Shown: positions 41,400 through 54,430, counted from the stretch's first letter. The stretch is 64,000 nucleotides of DNA from Scatophagus argus (GCF_020382885.2 NC_058493.1:24655999-24719998), one strand, 5' to 3'. Notes: generated by a model from the sequence alone, not told the origin. Numbers and translations: made by a program.

Positions 41400-41645
41400 A
41401 ACTAGATAATAGTGCAGGAAAAGTGGGTTTTTTCCAGTTTAAATCTAATTTTTATTCAGTTCTGCAATTCTTTTGAACAAATTATTTATTTTCAGTTTTC
41501 ATTTTTTTCAGTTTTTTTTTTGAAGTCTTAATTTTTTTCAGTTGCAGATTTCGTGTTTTCAGATTCACCTATTTTTAATTTTTTTTTTTTTTTTTTTTAC
41601 AATTTCAAATCTTATTTCAGGTTTCAGATCTTTTGTTCACTGCGG
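41400..41645. repeat. T-rich degenerate repeat upstream of taldo1
   Basis: Repeated TTTTTCAGTTT/TTTTCAGATT words with two long T runs (41511-41521 and 41579-41598). Looks like a decayed short-period tandem repeat. No coding potential. Confidence 0.6.
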
Positions 41646-42300
41646 GGTCTCATCTTTTCAGTACAAACTTTTGGCGTGGATGTGGCGTGGGGGGGGGCGT
41701 GGCATCAGCTTAGAAGGGCGTGCAATCACGAGTGACAGCATAACAAAGAAGGCTGAGAACCTTCCTCTATCACGTTGCCTTCAGGGAACATAGGCACCGT
41801 GAGAAGTATGACTCCACACTTTCTATACACCATATTCCCATTATAGAAATTATAACAATTGTTATAATTATGGGTAATTGTTGTAACATAGGGACACACC
41901 TTAAGGGGAATTGGCTAAGGCTTGAAGTTAAATGTGTTACTTAAAAATATATGAATATGACAATAAAAAATTTGTAGGAGTAAGAATAAAAATACATTAA
42001 TGTGAGAGGAGAATGCATGCGCATATGAGTGTGAGAGGGCCAGAATGAAATATGGCTTATACGACCCTTCATAAGATTTGGTTCCCTTTTGCTTATTATC
42101 ATCACTGATGAGACTTAAGTGTGCCCACATAATGCTCAAAGTCAACTTCATTGTCAATTCTGCCATATGTGCAGCACATACAGAGGATTGAAACTGCGTT
42201 ACTCTAAGACCCATGGTGCAGTAAGTAGAATACTAAGTAAAGAAAATGTAAACATGTAAAATGTATATTTAAAAAAAAACGCTAAGGACATGCAAAATAA
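41646..42300. other. Intergenic sequence between taldo1 promoter and a LINE relic
   Basis: AT-rich with one G run (41690-41697). No gene or named element is supported. Confidence 0.45.
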
Positions 42301-42359
42301 GCTAAGTAAGATACAAATCATCAATATATATAAGACTTAAGGCACATAACACGTTAAAG

Positions 42360-42770
42360 TGACATGCAGTGCGAAGAAAGCAGTCCACTGCTGCGTTAAG
42401 TGACTGGTGCAGCTCCAGGACGAGGTGCAGGCGCCGCACCACACAGCTGGTCAGGATGCTCTCGATGCTGCCTCTGTAGAAGGCGCATACGATGGGGGCC
42501 GGGGCTCTGACTCTTCTCAGTTTGCGGCGAAAGAAGAGATGTTGAGCTTTCTTGGCCGGTGATGCGGTGTTGTTGGTCCAAGGGAGGTCCTCTGTGACAT
42601 GCACACCCAGGAACTTGGTGCTGCTCACCCTCTCCACAGCAACTCTGTTGAAAGTCATGTTGGGTGTTATCAAATGAAAATATGTGGCATCATGAACATT
42701 GGAAAACTGCTTCAAGAATACAAACATTTTAAACCTGTTAAGAGTACTCTCTGAGAGTCTCATATCCTGT
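42360..42770 (-). mobile_element. LINE reverse-transcriptase C-terminal fragment
   Basis: On the minus strand, residues such as VERVSSTKFLGVHVTEDLPW, NNTASPAKKAQHL and FYRGSIESILTSC match the thumb/C-terminal part of fish L2/Rex-type LINE reverse transcriptases (VSSTKFLGVHITEDLTW..., FYRGTIESILTSC). After ILTSC the frame shifts; the continuation VWCGACTSS is in another frame. It is a dead 5'- and 3'-truncated copy. Confidence 0.75.
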
Positions 42771-43479
42771 CACTTTGAGCTTAGACATTCTGTCGTCTGC
42801 GGTTTTCATTTGTATCTGCTGGACTAAAGGTAAAATGAAAAGGCTATCACTTCAATTCGTCCCTCTCAAGGTTAGTTTCTGCTCATTGCGCAGCATAAAC
42901 GAAAGTAGTAAAAGGTGTCTGATGCCTATCATTTTTCTCTTGACGCTGTATCTAATATCTAAAAGGAGTGACAGCGGGATGACCCCGCAACCACAGCATA
43001 CTGAATGCTTCAGTCTTACAAAACAGATCCAAGTGGATGAGAATCCTTACAAAAAGACATCTCCTCTTGAATTAGGATTGACAGCATTTTTACATAAATG
43101 TCCTTTTTCTAAATTTATTTTTACAATGGATCTGTGCTTTTAGCGATCCTTCTTATCATATGTATCTGCAGTCAGACATTCTGAAAGGTTTTCTTTTCAT
43201 GAGGGTCTTTTGCACGGGAGCCATTCTTCCTTATGTAAGAAACTGATGGAAAATTCTGTAATACAGAAACAGGAAGTAACTTTAAGGGATATGTGGTTTT
43301 CAGAATCTCATTATCTAAACATAGAAAATATGTCTGCGATGCTGCTGTGCAGCTTATGTGAAACAAGTTGTATAAAGCCCCCAGCAGCTTTTTTTAATTG
43401 TTTTAAATATAATTAAGACAATGCAACACTTTCACTAACTTTACTTGAGGCCTGTATGACAAAAGCCCTCTCATGCATT

Positions 43480-44070
43480 ACTGAATTATCCTAAACCCTC
43501 TGACTTGCAATGTTTTTCTGCCTTTTTGCATCGCTCTCCTGTTGCTCCTGTGACAGACTTCTTGGTCTTTCCTGGTCGTCCAGGCCTATTGGTATTGTTC
43601 AGCTTGCCAGTTAATTCCTCCTTCTAGGATGTGAAAACTGTTGTTTTGGCTGCTTCTAATGTTTTTCCGATCTCTCTGGTGGCTTTATTTTGTGTTTTTC
43701 ACCATAATGATGACCTCTTTCACTTGCATAGACACCCATTTGGACTCAGAACCAACTGCAGTCCTTCATCTGCCTGATTTGTCACAGAGTAACACGGGAA
43801 GAGGTCATACCTGGCCACGAAACTGCTCGTCAGCCATTTGTTCCATCATTTATGAGCCACCGAAGATGAGGGAGGGTGTATAGAAATGGCTGTAATTCCT
43901 AAGTGGTTAATGCCACACTTTTGTCAAAGCCCTCAAATTAAAGCTGAAAGTCTTCATTTTGTTCACAGCTTGAGTGTTTCATTTCAAACTCAAGACAGTG
44001 TTGTACAGGAATCAAATGCCAAAAAACGTAAACTTGTTCCAATATGTCGACCTAACTGTATAATTTCAAA
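43480..44070 (-). mobile_element. Tc1/mariner-superfamily transposon relic
   Basis: On the minus strand a frame at about 43700-43540 reads REIGKTLEAAKTTV, an interrupting stop, then ELTGKLNNTNRPGRPGKTKK. These are the helix-turn-helix and GRPR-like AT-hook parts of a Tc1/mariner-type transposase N-terminus. The flank 43880-44065 (GAAATGGCTGTAATTCCTAA, AATTAAAGCTGAAAGTCTTC) resembles the terminal region of such fish elements. The catalytic part is missing. Confidence 0.6.
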
Positions 44071-47000
44071 ACATTGTGCCTCGCCATTTGTTGACAAAAG
44101 GGACAAATCCCTCTGCTGCCTTGTAATTAAGTAGGTCGCTTCTTTGCTAACTTACATTATCTTTACGATGTTAGTCGTATTGTGTGCTATTACTTTTGTT
44201 TTTGTTTTGTTTTGTTTTTTTTTTGAATTCAGAACTTGTACTTGTAGTGGAGTGTTTTTAGACCAGCTATTTCTAGTTGCTGAAGTAAAGAGTTTGAGCA
44301 CAGCAGTTGTACTTTACTCTCTGAAGCTGTGGTCAAGGCTGGTGGTTCAGGCTGAGATGCAGACTGGTGTCACATCCAGGGACTTGTTCCATGAAGAGGT
44401 GTTCACCAGAAAAACCTGTGTTATTCTGGTTCGTGTGACTCATTTTCCAGTTGATTGTGTTGTTTATGGTAACCGTAATTGTGGTTTTGATAATTAGCTG
44501 AAACAAACATCAGAAAATGTTTGTAATAATAAGCTGTGCTTGGTGGCTGTGAAGATCACTGCTCTTTTTAGCACTGCTGTTTGCTCTGGTGGGTCAGTTG
44601 AACAGGGGTTTGACCTATCACAACTGTTAACTAGTGTCAGTGCAATGCCTGAGTTTGACCATTTTTGATTTTGGGAAGAACAATCACTTAAAGCCATCAT
44701 TTCATTTATGCCAATTGCAAATGTTTATTGCTGGTGGATTTATGTTGTTGTTCCCAGCCTGTTAAATTTCTCTATTAAGTTTACCCCCATGCTGATGGAA
44801 ACCTGAGTGAAGTTTCTTAGTCCACTAAACAGTTTTGGTGCTTCACGCCAAAACAGTGTTGTAACGTTCTCCTACAAAGCTTGAGGAAATTTGGACTTGT
44901 TCAAAATAAAGAAACAACCCGAGCTTGAATATAATGGTAGTGTTTTGTACTTTACCAGGAAATGGTTTGCTGAGCACAATGGGACTTCGACAATAACTCG
45001 AAATTCCAAGCAACTTGGTGTGAAAGCAGTTTTGACTTTGACGGATGTTGATGGACTATAATGATGAGGCATTTCCGTCCCAAATAAACAAATGTGACAA
45101 ATATTGCTAATGACAGGAAACTTACAACACTCTCAGTGGGAAGTAAGATTGTGAACATGTTTTTGTTCCCTTCTCGTTTTTCTTCTTTTTATCTGTTGAC
45201 AGCATCTCATCAGATACCTGCAGTGTCAAGTCAACCTTGTTGAAGTCTGTCTCTTCTTGTGAGGGAAGTCAGGACACTTTCCATAGTATCAGAAATTCTA
45301 GTGGAGAAAAGCTGAGATCCCTTTAATTTGTGACAGTTTATGTTCTTAAATGGTCAAATGTAAGAGTATTGACTAAGAGAATTACAATTCCTGTGCACCT
45401 GAAGTAAATTAAAATCTAAATTCCTGAAAATAGTGTTGACCGTTTTCTTTGTGCCCTCGATGCCCACTAAGGCTCTGCTTACTGTTTTTTGAAGTTTGGT
45501 TCAGTACTGGAGGAATTAAGCTGCCGACCTGAACTTTGATCTGCTATGGAACAACATTTGAATAACAGTGTGAGTTACAGAATAAAACATAACGAGTATC
45601 ATATGTGGAAAAATAATCACACAAAGATGGCAGGCTCTGCTCAACATATTAACTACGTTCCATTGCATTTTGGGATTCTGATCACTTGATTATCTCTAAA
45701 ACTGTACTGAGGCATCTGTTCCTGATATATTATTGCCCTCCAGTAACAGTTTGGCCTACTTGAACTTGACTCTGACAATATGGCAGCAACTTAATTTAAG
45801 AAACTAGAAAACTATTTGGTGTGATGGATTTCTGGGCCTGTATTCAATGGCAACACTTCACCCCTCAGGCTTAAGTCAGTAACCAACCTTGCAGGTCTGC
45901 TTGACTGACATGTTAATATTCTAGAACATCTCATAGCTGACATTGTGCCAGATAAGAGTCAACAGCAAGCAGATCTTAAAACATTAGTGACTAGAATTAC
46001 TGCCCTGTGGTTGAACGCCTCTGTTGCAGCGAGCTCCGGTTTATACCCATGTCTGTCGAGACTCAAATATGCAGTGAAGACTTGTGAGGAATTTAATAAA
46101 AGGTGGTAAGACAGAAGTTATACCGACACTGACATGTATGATTCCAGACTGCGTGATCTCCTCCACTGTTTGACACAAATACTTTTGCTGTTCTTGTTTA
46201 TTTTACCAGAATATCAGGTTTGTTAAGTTTGGATTGCAGACCTTTGCTTATTCTCAGTTTTATGTTTTGCATGCGTGACACAATTTGCTGCATTTTGGAG
46301 GACTGAATAAATAAACAAAACTTTGAAATTCACCCTTATTGACTTACTCAATGCAGTATATGGCAAATGCAAGAACAGCTTTCTTTCACACTCATGAACA
46401 GTTAAATCAGAGATCAACGAGCAGTTTATGTGATATATCTGCATTACAGAATCATCTTACCATACATACAGAGGTATATTGCTGTAATACAAATATTGTG
46501 CAATAACATGCCTGTATTATTCGTTCGTTGTCATGTGTAAGTCATATTATCCGCACACTGTGACAGCTGCAGGATCTCCGTCATTGCCGGTGTGTGTTGT
46601 GTTGTGTTTCTGGGTTGCAGGTTCCCAGCTGGGTGAAGCTGAAGGCAGGCTGGCTGCTGTGTCCAGGTTACATACCACCATCTGCCTCTGATTCAGAGGC
46701 TCCCCTGACACCACACCACCTTGTGAAATGCTGACTTTCCCTGCGAGTCCCAGCTGAACAGAAGCCCCTTCTGGAATTTTCTCTTATGTGTGTTTCCCAT
46801 ATTTGGAAAGACTTTGAAACATAATTAACCCATTTCTGTAAATACAATAAGTTATTATGCATTCATTCCAGCATTCCTTGCAGTAGCGTGTGTTTGGCTG
46901 AGTCTACCACCACCTTTCAGATACTCTACATTGTAACAATCTGAACGTATGTTGTTTGCTGCTCATTTACTTACATGTATGTTTGTTTGTCTGTGTCTTT

Positions 47001-47754
47001 ATTGCCCTGTAAATTTGTCCCTGGCACTCAGGATGAGGATGGGGGGGTCTTATTCCTGATATAATTGGTCAATAACTTTGACTTTGATTCTGGACCGATC
47101 CTCATCATGCAAGCAATCAAACATTTGAATTCCAGTAGTTTTAACGGCCCATTAATGGCAAGCTCAGTGCAGACTTGGTTTTGGAATTTGCATGTTGATA
47201 AGAATAAAAATTATGACTGTTACCGAATATCTGGCACTAATACGCTCTTTATTTCAGTATGGGGCTCCATTAAACCCACAAGCGCTGAGCCATGTCATGC
47301 AGCTTGTGTGCTAGTGAGCAAAAGAGTGAAACCATCACTCATTTACTTATCTCTATCTTTGTTTAAACAGGAAAAACAATTGTGTATTTTTTTTTTTTTT
47401 TGCAGCACTAGTGGCATAGCCTCAGGGATGTCAGTCAACTCTGACTTTGGTGATCCACAACTTCTACTTATGAAGTATCTGCTAAATGTGTCCCTGATGA
47501 AGTGTCGTAAAGACTTAGATCCATGAGGTTCACATTTGTAGGTTTGAGTTAATTATCCTGCATCATTTGCTCTTTAGATTGTAAAGCTCCTTGAGGATTA
47601 TTGTTATTATTTTGTGATATTGGGTTTTACAAGTAAAAATGACTAGACTTACTGTCATGCAAAAAAAAAAGGCCCCGTCACAGTCCTGTTTGTTTCTTAT
47701 AATTTATATTAGGTTGAATCTTACTGACAAAGGCAGGTTCAAAATCCTCTTTCA
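44071..47754. other. Intergenic, no gene recognised
   Basis: No exon or RNA gene is supported. Open frames at 44144-44497 and 47065-47526 are low-complexity or lack any family resemblance or splice support. A poly-T run lies at 47388-47401. Confidence 0.4.
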
Positions 47755-48175
47755 TTTAAAGGCACACACTGGCAGGGCCTGTGCACGGCCCAGGACAGGA
47801 AGTCTCTGCAGCAGGTGATTAAAACCACCCAGAACAACATCAGTACCCGTCCACCACGCACCCATGACATCGGTGAGGTGAGATTGCTGCACAGAGGATA
47901 CAAAAAGACAACAGCCACCCCCTGCTGCAGTCTAGCAAAAGATGCAGAAGTGTCTGCTGCTGCTGCTGCACCACCAGACTACGGAGAAGCTTCTTTCCCT
48001 CAGGCTACATGTGACACTCCTGAACTCATCCTCCACACTCCACATTTGAAAAGTTTATTTTTGTGATATCCTTACATACTTTTTTTTAAAATGTGTAGCT
48101 CAATGTGTAGCCCTATAACGTGAGTTTCACTGTACAGTCTTGTACAGTATACTGACAATTAAATTAATCCTGAAT
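47755..48175 (+). mobile_element. L2/Rex-like LINE C-terminal and 3' end
   Basis: The plus strand reads RKSLQQVIKTTQNN, then (with decay) words matching the ARNIIG...LPSLQDI and SHPGHSLFxLLPSGRR regions of fish LINEs at DNA level (CTGCTGCAGTCTAGCAAAAG, GGAGAAGCTTCTTTCCCTCA). A 3' tail ends in CTGTACAGTCTTGTACAGTA and CTGACAATTAAA. It is heavily degraded. Confidence 0.5.
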
Positions 48176-48394
48176 AATGGAAATGAAACTTAATGAAAGT
48201 GAATTTACTTACAAATCCACAAAAGTGTTTGTAGATGTATTCATTATATTTAGCCATTTGTTTTCATCAGACACTGCTTTTAAATATCCTCCCTGAATCA
48301 GAACAGATTAGCTAATGAATTATTTTTAGGAAATTCTCGGTGAGCTACACCGTGAGCTCGATCAAAGAAAAAGCTTGTCGCTTGTAAATGCTGT

Positions 48395-48590
48395 AGCTTC
48401 GCTCACCACTAGATGTCGCAATTTCGCCGTTCAGACGAGCCAGTGTCCGTCACATGTGCGCGCATGTTGAGGGAGGCAGAAGGAGAGAGAGGGAGTCTGC
48501 GGAAAAGGAACAACTTGGGAAGTTTTGTCATATTCTGAGGGAAGAAGAGGGACAGCCAGGAGAGAGTGTACAGCGTGAGATAAGTGAGTG
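48395..48590 (+). promoter_or_regulatory. Candidate GC-rich promoter and noncoding first exon of a plus-strand gene
   Basis: Isolated CpG-containing stretch with purine-rich GGGAGGCAGAAGGAGAGAGA sequence, ending in a strong donor GTGAGTG|GTAAGTCA (exon end 48590, with a second GTGAGT four codons earlier). No start codon with a meaningful frame lies in it. No matching downstream coding exon was found before 64000, so the gene, if real, has a very long first intron leaving the window. A minus-strand or enhancer role is equally possible. Confidence 0.35.
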
Positions 48591-50100
48591 GTAAGTCATT
48601 TTCTCTTTCAACCGACTTTCTCTTAATTCTAAACCTTTCACTTTAATAAAAAAAAAACCCAAAAAACAAAAAACTACTACGCAACGCAGACGTCATTGAC
48701 CTTGTTTAAGAGATTCAGCCAACTTTGATAGATAGGAAGCTTCTGCAGACTGAATCTAATCTAATTAGATGGTTCCGTTTATTTTGTGTGAATTGGTTAA
48801 TGAACGCTACATTTGGCTTACTTAAGGGTGTGATTACATTCATCATATTTGATCTCACTTCTCGCCAGCAGTACGATTTGCTCATAAAACCCCCCCTCTC
48901 TAATGCGTGTTTTTTTAATGCTTGTGAGTTGTTGTTTGCATAATGAGCTGTTTATCAGTGTGTTATGGTTGTGGGTATGAGATGATGTGTTTGTGTGAGG
49001 CTCTCCCATTGGCTGAGGAATGTTTCTTTGGACCTCGATGAAAGACAGAAATAAACTTGTGGAGAAGAACAACATTTCAGAATACCAACCATTCCTCAAG
49101 CTATTCCCTCCCATCATTTTCTCCTTTTTTTTCCCCTGGAGGGGTTAAAAGAGCTTAAGGCCTCACTGACTTTGCAAAGCCATGACTGGCTGGCAAAGCA
49201 CAGAGGAATTCACTGCCGTACAATGTGCCCTTATGTTATGTTAGCAAAGGTGCTCCACCTTATGTGTAGTGCATTAAAAATTAATTTCAACTTCAATGAA
49301 GGCAGTAAGGCTGCATTAAAGGGAAATCTGTCCTAAAAACACCAAAGAGATGTTCCTTGTATTCCTTGACCCATGTTGTTGTTTTGTGATGTATTTTTTC
49401 CTTGTTGTTGCATCAGTGGGATTTGAAAGCAGTGCAGAAATTCTCGGCTGTCCAAAAACATCATTGCTAAATGACATGTTTTTTGTTACCAGTCTCAAAG
49501 AATAAAAGAGAATGATTTATTTTTTTTTCCCACCGACTTTCAAATGTTGTGCTGATTTCCAGCAGTCAAAGATGGAGAAACCACAACAGATCACAATGCG
49601 ATGCAGAGAGAAGCCGTTTGAATGAGAAACACTATTCTGCCGCCAATATAAAAAGTCTCTATATATGGAGCTACAGAACTATCCATTATATGACTACTAA
49701 GTATTCACATAGTGGATTTGAATACCAGAAGTTTACTCTCTGCCTTCAGGAGTTGCTGGGTAGGGTTAGCCACTTTCCACACCGCATCTCCTGCCTCTTC
49801 AACAACTGAAACGTCGACAAATAATCATCATCATGTGTCTCCGAACTGTTTTAGAGCAGTTTTGATTCAACTGTTTTGCCATTTGGAGACCATAGGTCAA
49901 AGAAATGTACTGCTTTGTATTGAGGTTTTTTTTTTCCTGTTAAATGTGATGAACAAAATGTTAGAAGCAGCGGTTAAAGACAGCACAGTTCAACAGCACG
50001 ACAAAATAGAACCTCAAAAATGACCATAAAGGCTCAAAAACTGAACAGCGATGTACGTTTTTCTGTGTAGACACCCACCTGTGTGCACTCGTCTATGTAC
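48591..50100. other. No gene recognised
   Basis: Possible first intron of the candidate gene at 48.4 kb. Contains T and A runs. A frame after an acceptor-like site at 49561 (MEKPQQITMRCREKP) stops after 17 codons and is judged chance. Confidence 0.35.
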
Positions 50101-50120
50101 CACAGGTGTTATTGGTGAGA

Positions 50121-50136
50121 ACCACTAGAGGGCACA
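50121..50136 (+). promoter_or_regulatory. CTCF-like motif
   Basis: ACCACTAGAGGGCACA closely fits the CTCF core CCASYAGRKGGC on the plus strand. Sequence match only; occupancy is not known. Confidence 0.4.
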
Positions 50137-50303
50137 GCAGAGAACTCAGACCATAGAGAATTTTTGGATTTGCGTGACGTAAAACAATGAACATCAGCAG
50201 TACTTTTAAATGTCAGCCACACAACACACATGCCAGTCAGTTCAGTGTGCCGGCTTGCTGTCACCGTTCACTTTCTCATAATGTGCATCTGCTGCCATCC
50301 CCA

Positions 50304-50320
50304 TACTGCCCCCGGTGGTC
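50304..50320 (-). promoter_or_regulatory. CTCF-like motif, opposite orientation
   Basis: The minus strand reads GACCACCGGGGGCAGTA, a close fit to the CTCF core. It lies 180 bp from the plus-strand motif at 50121, facing it. Confidence 0.4.
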
Positions 50321-52170
50321 ACGTGTGTATTACAGCTTATGTGCTTGTAGCATTAATTTCCAGTAGCATTAAGTAATTTTCCACATCTCCAGCCTATCTT
50401 GACTGTAGTTCTTGTGTTTAGCGTTTCTTATTGTTTTTGACATTTTCAGCCTCAGGGGTTAATTGATAATCGGTCATCAGTGATGGAAGCAACTGTTAAC
50501 AGCGGCTTTGGAAATCCGTGAGGCCTACAAAGATAGACGGGGGAAACTTTAGGGTAAACATGCGCACATCAAAGAAGTACATTCTCGCTGAAAAACTCTT
50601 GAGCCGTCCTGAACATCACGCACTGATGAACTGAACTATATAAAACTGTTTAAGGGGACATCTTTTCCTTCATAAATAAACTCGGCTTATATTCTATATA
50701 TAACCTGGTGACTGCTGCTCGTGACATGCTCACACTGACAGTCACTGCCTTGACACATTCCAGGATGTGCTCAGAGACAGTAAAGAGAAGGAGGCAGCTT
50801 CCTTTTCCCATGTCTGCCCACATTTCATCAGCTCCAGCCCGGCTGAACTGATGAGCTGATGAGTCTGGACAGTTGGCAGCTGCCCACTGTTTGCATTTAT
50901 CCCGCAAACGCTGGCCAAAACCAAAACTGCAGCTGATAGACAGTTTTCAACCTGACTCTGTTTTCTTTCCTCGCTGCTTCACTGTGCATGTGGCATCCAG
51001 CTGTTTTGATGGGAGCAGTGAAAATATGTTTTGCAGGAGGAGGTGTTGAATGTTTTCTTTAATCATCACAGCTGGTCTTTGTTCAGCTGGAGCTCTGTGG
51101 CCAGCTTGTGGGCTTCTTTAGGTGTGGCGACTCTTTGGATAATTGCCCTGAACACTGGCTCTACTGAAGGTGGATATAACAAGGCTGCATTGTACTGCCG
51201 CCTGCAGGGGTGTGTGTGTGTGCATGTGCATGTGCATGTGCACGTCTCTCTGTGTGTGTGTATGTGCCTTGCTTTGCTCTAAATTCACTCACCCAATTTT
51301 CCCTCAGTTCAGTACAATTTTATTTTTTTTACCAGATTTCAGCCAGTCCCCTCTCACTTTGTTCCCTCAGTATATTTTATGCCTGCAGTGTTCAGCCTTA
51401 TGGTCTTGTAACCTTCAGCTCTTCCAGAAGAAGAGAAGGCTGAGAAGCCTCCAGATGTATGTGACGTTGAATATAGGTGACATATGTATGGTATTTCTTT
51501 AGCTTCTTTCTCTGATCTGTAGTTCTGTCTTGGTAGAAGGACTTGCTTGAGAGTAGGGATAGAAAATGTGTTGCTTCTTAAGGGAAATTTGGATTGACAT
51601 AAAATAAGATGATAGAGGAAGGATGTCCAGTGTGAGATTTTTCTCACAGTGAGACACGAGTTTCACATTTTGTTTTTGCAACGCTACCGACCATTAATTA
51701 CAAGTCCAGATACTGCAGCAGATATAAGACACTGCAAAGTATGATAAGACGAGTATAAATTAATTATTGGGCCAGCAAGCACAGTATTAGATAAGATGCA
51801 GAGAGATTAAACTTTAAATGTTCTGCTGGATCGAATGAGGTAGGAAACAACAATAAAACACAGTCTGAGATGTTAGGATACGATATCAACTACCGGTTTA
51901 CACCAGTCTGCTTACATGTGTTGATAATTTGTAGAGATAGCTCTTGAAAAGCAGGAACAGTTGACTCTGGGTTTTATTTGTTAGTGTGAACCTTTAAAAC
52001 AAAGTTATCATACACTGTATCGTACACAGTCAAAATCATTTTTGTGGACACAAATTAGTATTCAAAGCAGAGTATTTTTATATGCCTTAAACATGCCTGG
52101 AGGGGATCTTTACATTAAAACACTGTAAGTTGATATAGGCAGTAATTAATATCCTGCACACTGAGAAGAT
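50321..52170. other. No gene recognised
   Basis: AT-rich with a compound (TG)n/TGCATG microsatellite at 51209-51272. The long frames at 51031-51502 are products of this repeat and its T-rich flank. Confidence 0.4.
51209..51272 (+). repeat. Compound (TG)n and TGCATG microsatellite
   Basis: Repeats of GTGTGT, three TGCATG-type hexamers, then CTCTCTGTGTGTGTGT. Confidence 0.85.
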
Positions 52171-52179
52171 GGGAAGATG

Positions 52180-52340
52180 CGATTTTATATTGCTCCATTA
52201 AGAATTAAGCTACAGCCAGCAGCCTCTTAGCTTATTCAACACAGAGACTGGAAACAGTGGGAAACAGCTAGCCTGGATCTGTCCAAAGGCAACATAATCT
52301 GCCTACCAGCACCTTTAAAGCTCACTAATTAACACATTGT
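52180..52340 (+). mobile_element. Common fish short interspersed repeat (SINE/MITE-like)
   Basis: GAGACTGGAAACAG, GGGAAACAGCTAGCCTGGAT, CTGTCCAAAGGCAACA and CTTTAAAGCTCACTAATTAA in this order form a block I recognise as widespread in teleost genomes. A related block in reverse orientation is at 63665-63750. The class is uncertain. Confidence 0.5.
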
Positions 52341-52369
52341 AAAAAAAAAAGAAGAAGAAGAAGAAGAAT
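52341..52369 (+). repeat. (A)10 (GAA)6 microsatellite
   Basis: Poly-A followed by six GAA units at the 3' end of the preceding interspersed repeat. Confidence 0.9.
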
Positions 52370-53289
52370 TCAGATGAAAAACATACTGTAATAAAAATAA
52401 TTTATGGTTTCATGGGGGTTGTGTAGGAATCTATGCAAACATACATGTGAAATGTACTTTTTCCTTACAGGTCATGAAGCAGACAGATTTGTTTAAGCAG
52501 CCTACCTCCAGCAATGAGAAAAGTTCTGAAGGCGGAGTGTGTTTGACATCCATAGTCACATCGACAATAATTTGCTCTTAACTGCACATACTTGATGTCA
52601 CACACAGCGGTTGTTTTATTTTTCCGCCTGTCCTCCCAGGATGTGAGACATCAGCGTGGCCTCTGATGTTTTGAAGGGTCTATTTTGTCCCCTCTCTTTC
52701 TCCCTGTTGAGAGCTCTGCTGAGATGTTAGTGCCGAGTGGAAACCACAAGCCATAACCACACTCTTTCACTGCTGCTGACTCCAAGTCTCACGCCCAGTT
52801 TAACACGGAAAAAAGTACAAGGCTGAAGGCAGAAGGCAGAAGGTCCCCCCCCATCACCACCACTACATTTCTTGATGTCCCCTCCCTTCCTCACAGCCTA
52901 TATCTCACTTGGTCCACCCAAATTGACTCCTCCTGGCTGACATTCCCGACTATATATTCTAGTCAGTCTTTGTGTTTAGGCGCCTTAGACTTCTTTGGAG
53001 GTGGTAAAAATAGCAGCAAACATTTACATTCTGTATATAGTAGCTTCTTTTTAGTCTTTTTGGTGGTGCAACTGCAGACTAATCTTTACCTAACATGTCA
53101 TTTTGCATTGCATGGGGACCTCTTTAATCAAGCAAGCATCCCACAGTCAAAATACTTCCTGTACACGTCCTGATTGTATGGTCTGTCTCTCCTTTCTCAC
53201 ACAACTTTCTCTCTACATGGCTCTGTTTCTTGATATGACACATTTTCATTGTGTCCGAGGAGCCCGTAGTGAATGAAACAGCCCTGAAT

Positions 53290-53478
53290 GAGATCTTGAC
53301 TCTCATTTAGTGTACTTCATTTACTTTACTTTACTTTGTATTTTATATTTTTATGTTTTTTCTTAAGTGTGCATTTTTAATTTTTCTGCTGCTATTTATT
53401 CGTGTGCTTTTAAGCCGAGAATCTGTACAAAATTTCGTTATGCTTGCATAATGACAATAAAGACTCTTGATCTTGATT
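53290..53478 (+). mobile_element. L2-like LINE 3' end
   Basis: T-rich stretch (TTTACTTTACTTTAC), then AATTTCGTTATGCTTGCATA and ATGACAATAAAGACTCTTGA with a TCTTGA terminal repeat, the usual 3' end of fish L2-type LINEs. No coding part. Confidence 0.6.
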
Positions 53479-54430
53479 TCCATTCATTTCTGGCAGCCAG
53501 TCATGGCCAGTCTTTGCTGATCTTAGTAGATTTAGTCTGACTTTATAGAGGTTGGCTCCCTGGATGCGGATCATGCTACAGCCTCAGAGTGAAAATCAAT
53601 TTTCATGACTTTAAAATGGAGAGTGTCTGTCTGCTAGATTTGAAGGACGGTGCCTTCAGAAACTTTCCAAACTCTGGGACTTCTTGAAGTGTGTCATTTT
53701 TAATACAAAGTAAACGGGGCTTTGTTGTCAACAATTGACACAGAACATGTGTAATAAAAAATTTATCACAGCCCTATTTCAGTCATTTATTTCTTTATTT
53801 TGTTTTTCCCAGTGTTTTTTTTTTAACCATTATTCCATTTAAATTGTAGCAATTTGTGGCTGAAATCACAGCTTCTCTTCTTGGACGTGTCTTTGTTTGC
53901 TTGTCCCAACTGGATTTGGGGATTTATTTTTTTTTAATTGTTCAAGATGTGCAGTTTTCTCCATCTCAATAGGGAGTCTCTGTGAATAGCTATCTTAAAA
54001 TTGCTGAGAGACTCATTGTGAAGCATTCAAGACTTTTTTTTTTCTTTTTTAAAGCTCAGCCACACAAGCGCTTACACATTCTAGTACTGAAGCTACCCCA
54101 TTTTGTGTTATGACTGGTTCTCGTGCACCTTTTCAAAGAGAAAGCTGTAATGCACCACCAGTTGTAGCTCCTTATTCTAGCATGAGAATTTGCTGTCAGA
54201 TATCTGTCCTCCTTTGAATGAATAGGCAACCGATTAGAATAATTTCATGTAGCGCTGGATAAGAGATGCCTGCCAAATTTTACAGAAAACGTCTGTTGAG
54301 GAGTAAATTGGCACTTGGCCTATCATAGTCTGTAGTAAACATGGATGTTTACACAGTGATACCACCAAGTTTCCTGAGGGGACATTTTAAAGTATGGGTT
54401 CCCTGTTTACTATTGTTGTGACATTTACTG
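53479..54430. other. No gene recognised
   Basis: AT-rich sequence with several T runs; no element or exon could be supported. Confidence 0.4.

Noticed and set aside
42302..42763. 153-codon minus-strand frame taken as a gene
   Set aside because: It is a frame-shifted fragment of LINE reverse transcriptase, not a host gene.
47065..47526. 153-codon plus-strand frame
   Set aside because: No recognisable domain, crosses a poly-T run, no splice or promoter context.
52470..52581. Acceptor-like TTTTTCCTTACAG followed by a frame starting MKQTDLFKQPTSSN
   Set aside because: No convincing donor before the stop, no family match, and no partner exon except the speculative one at 48590.
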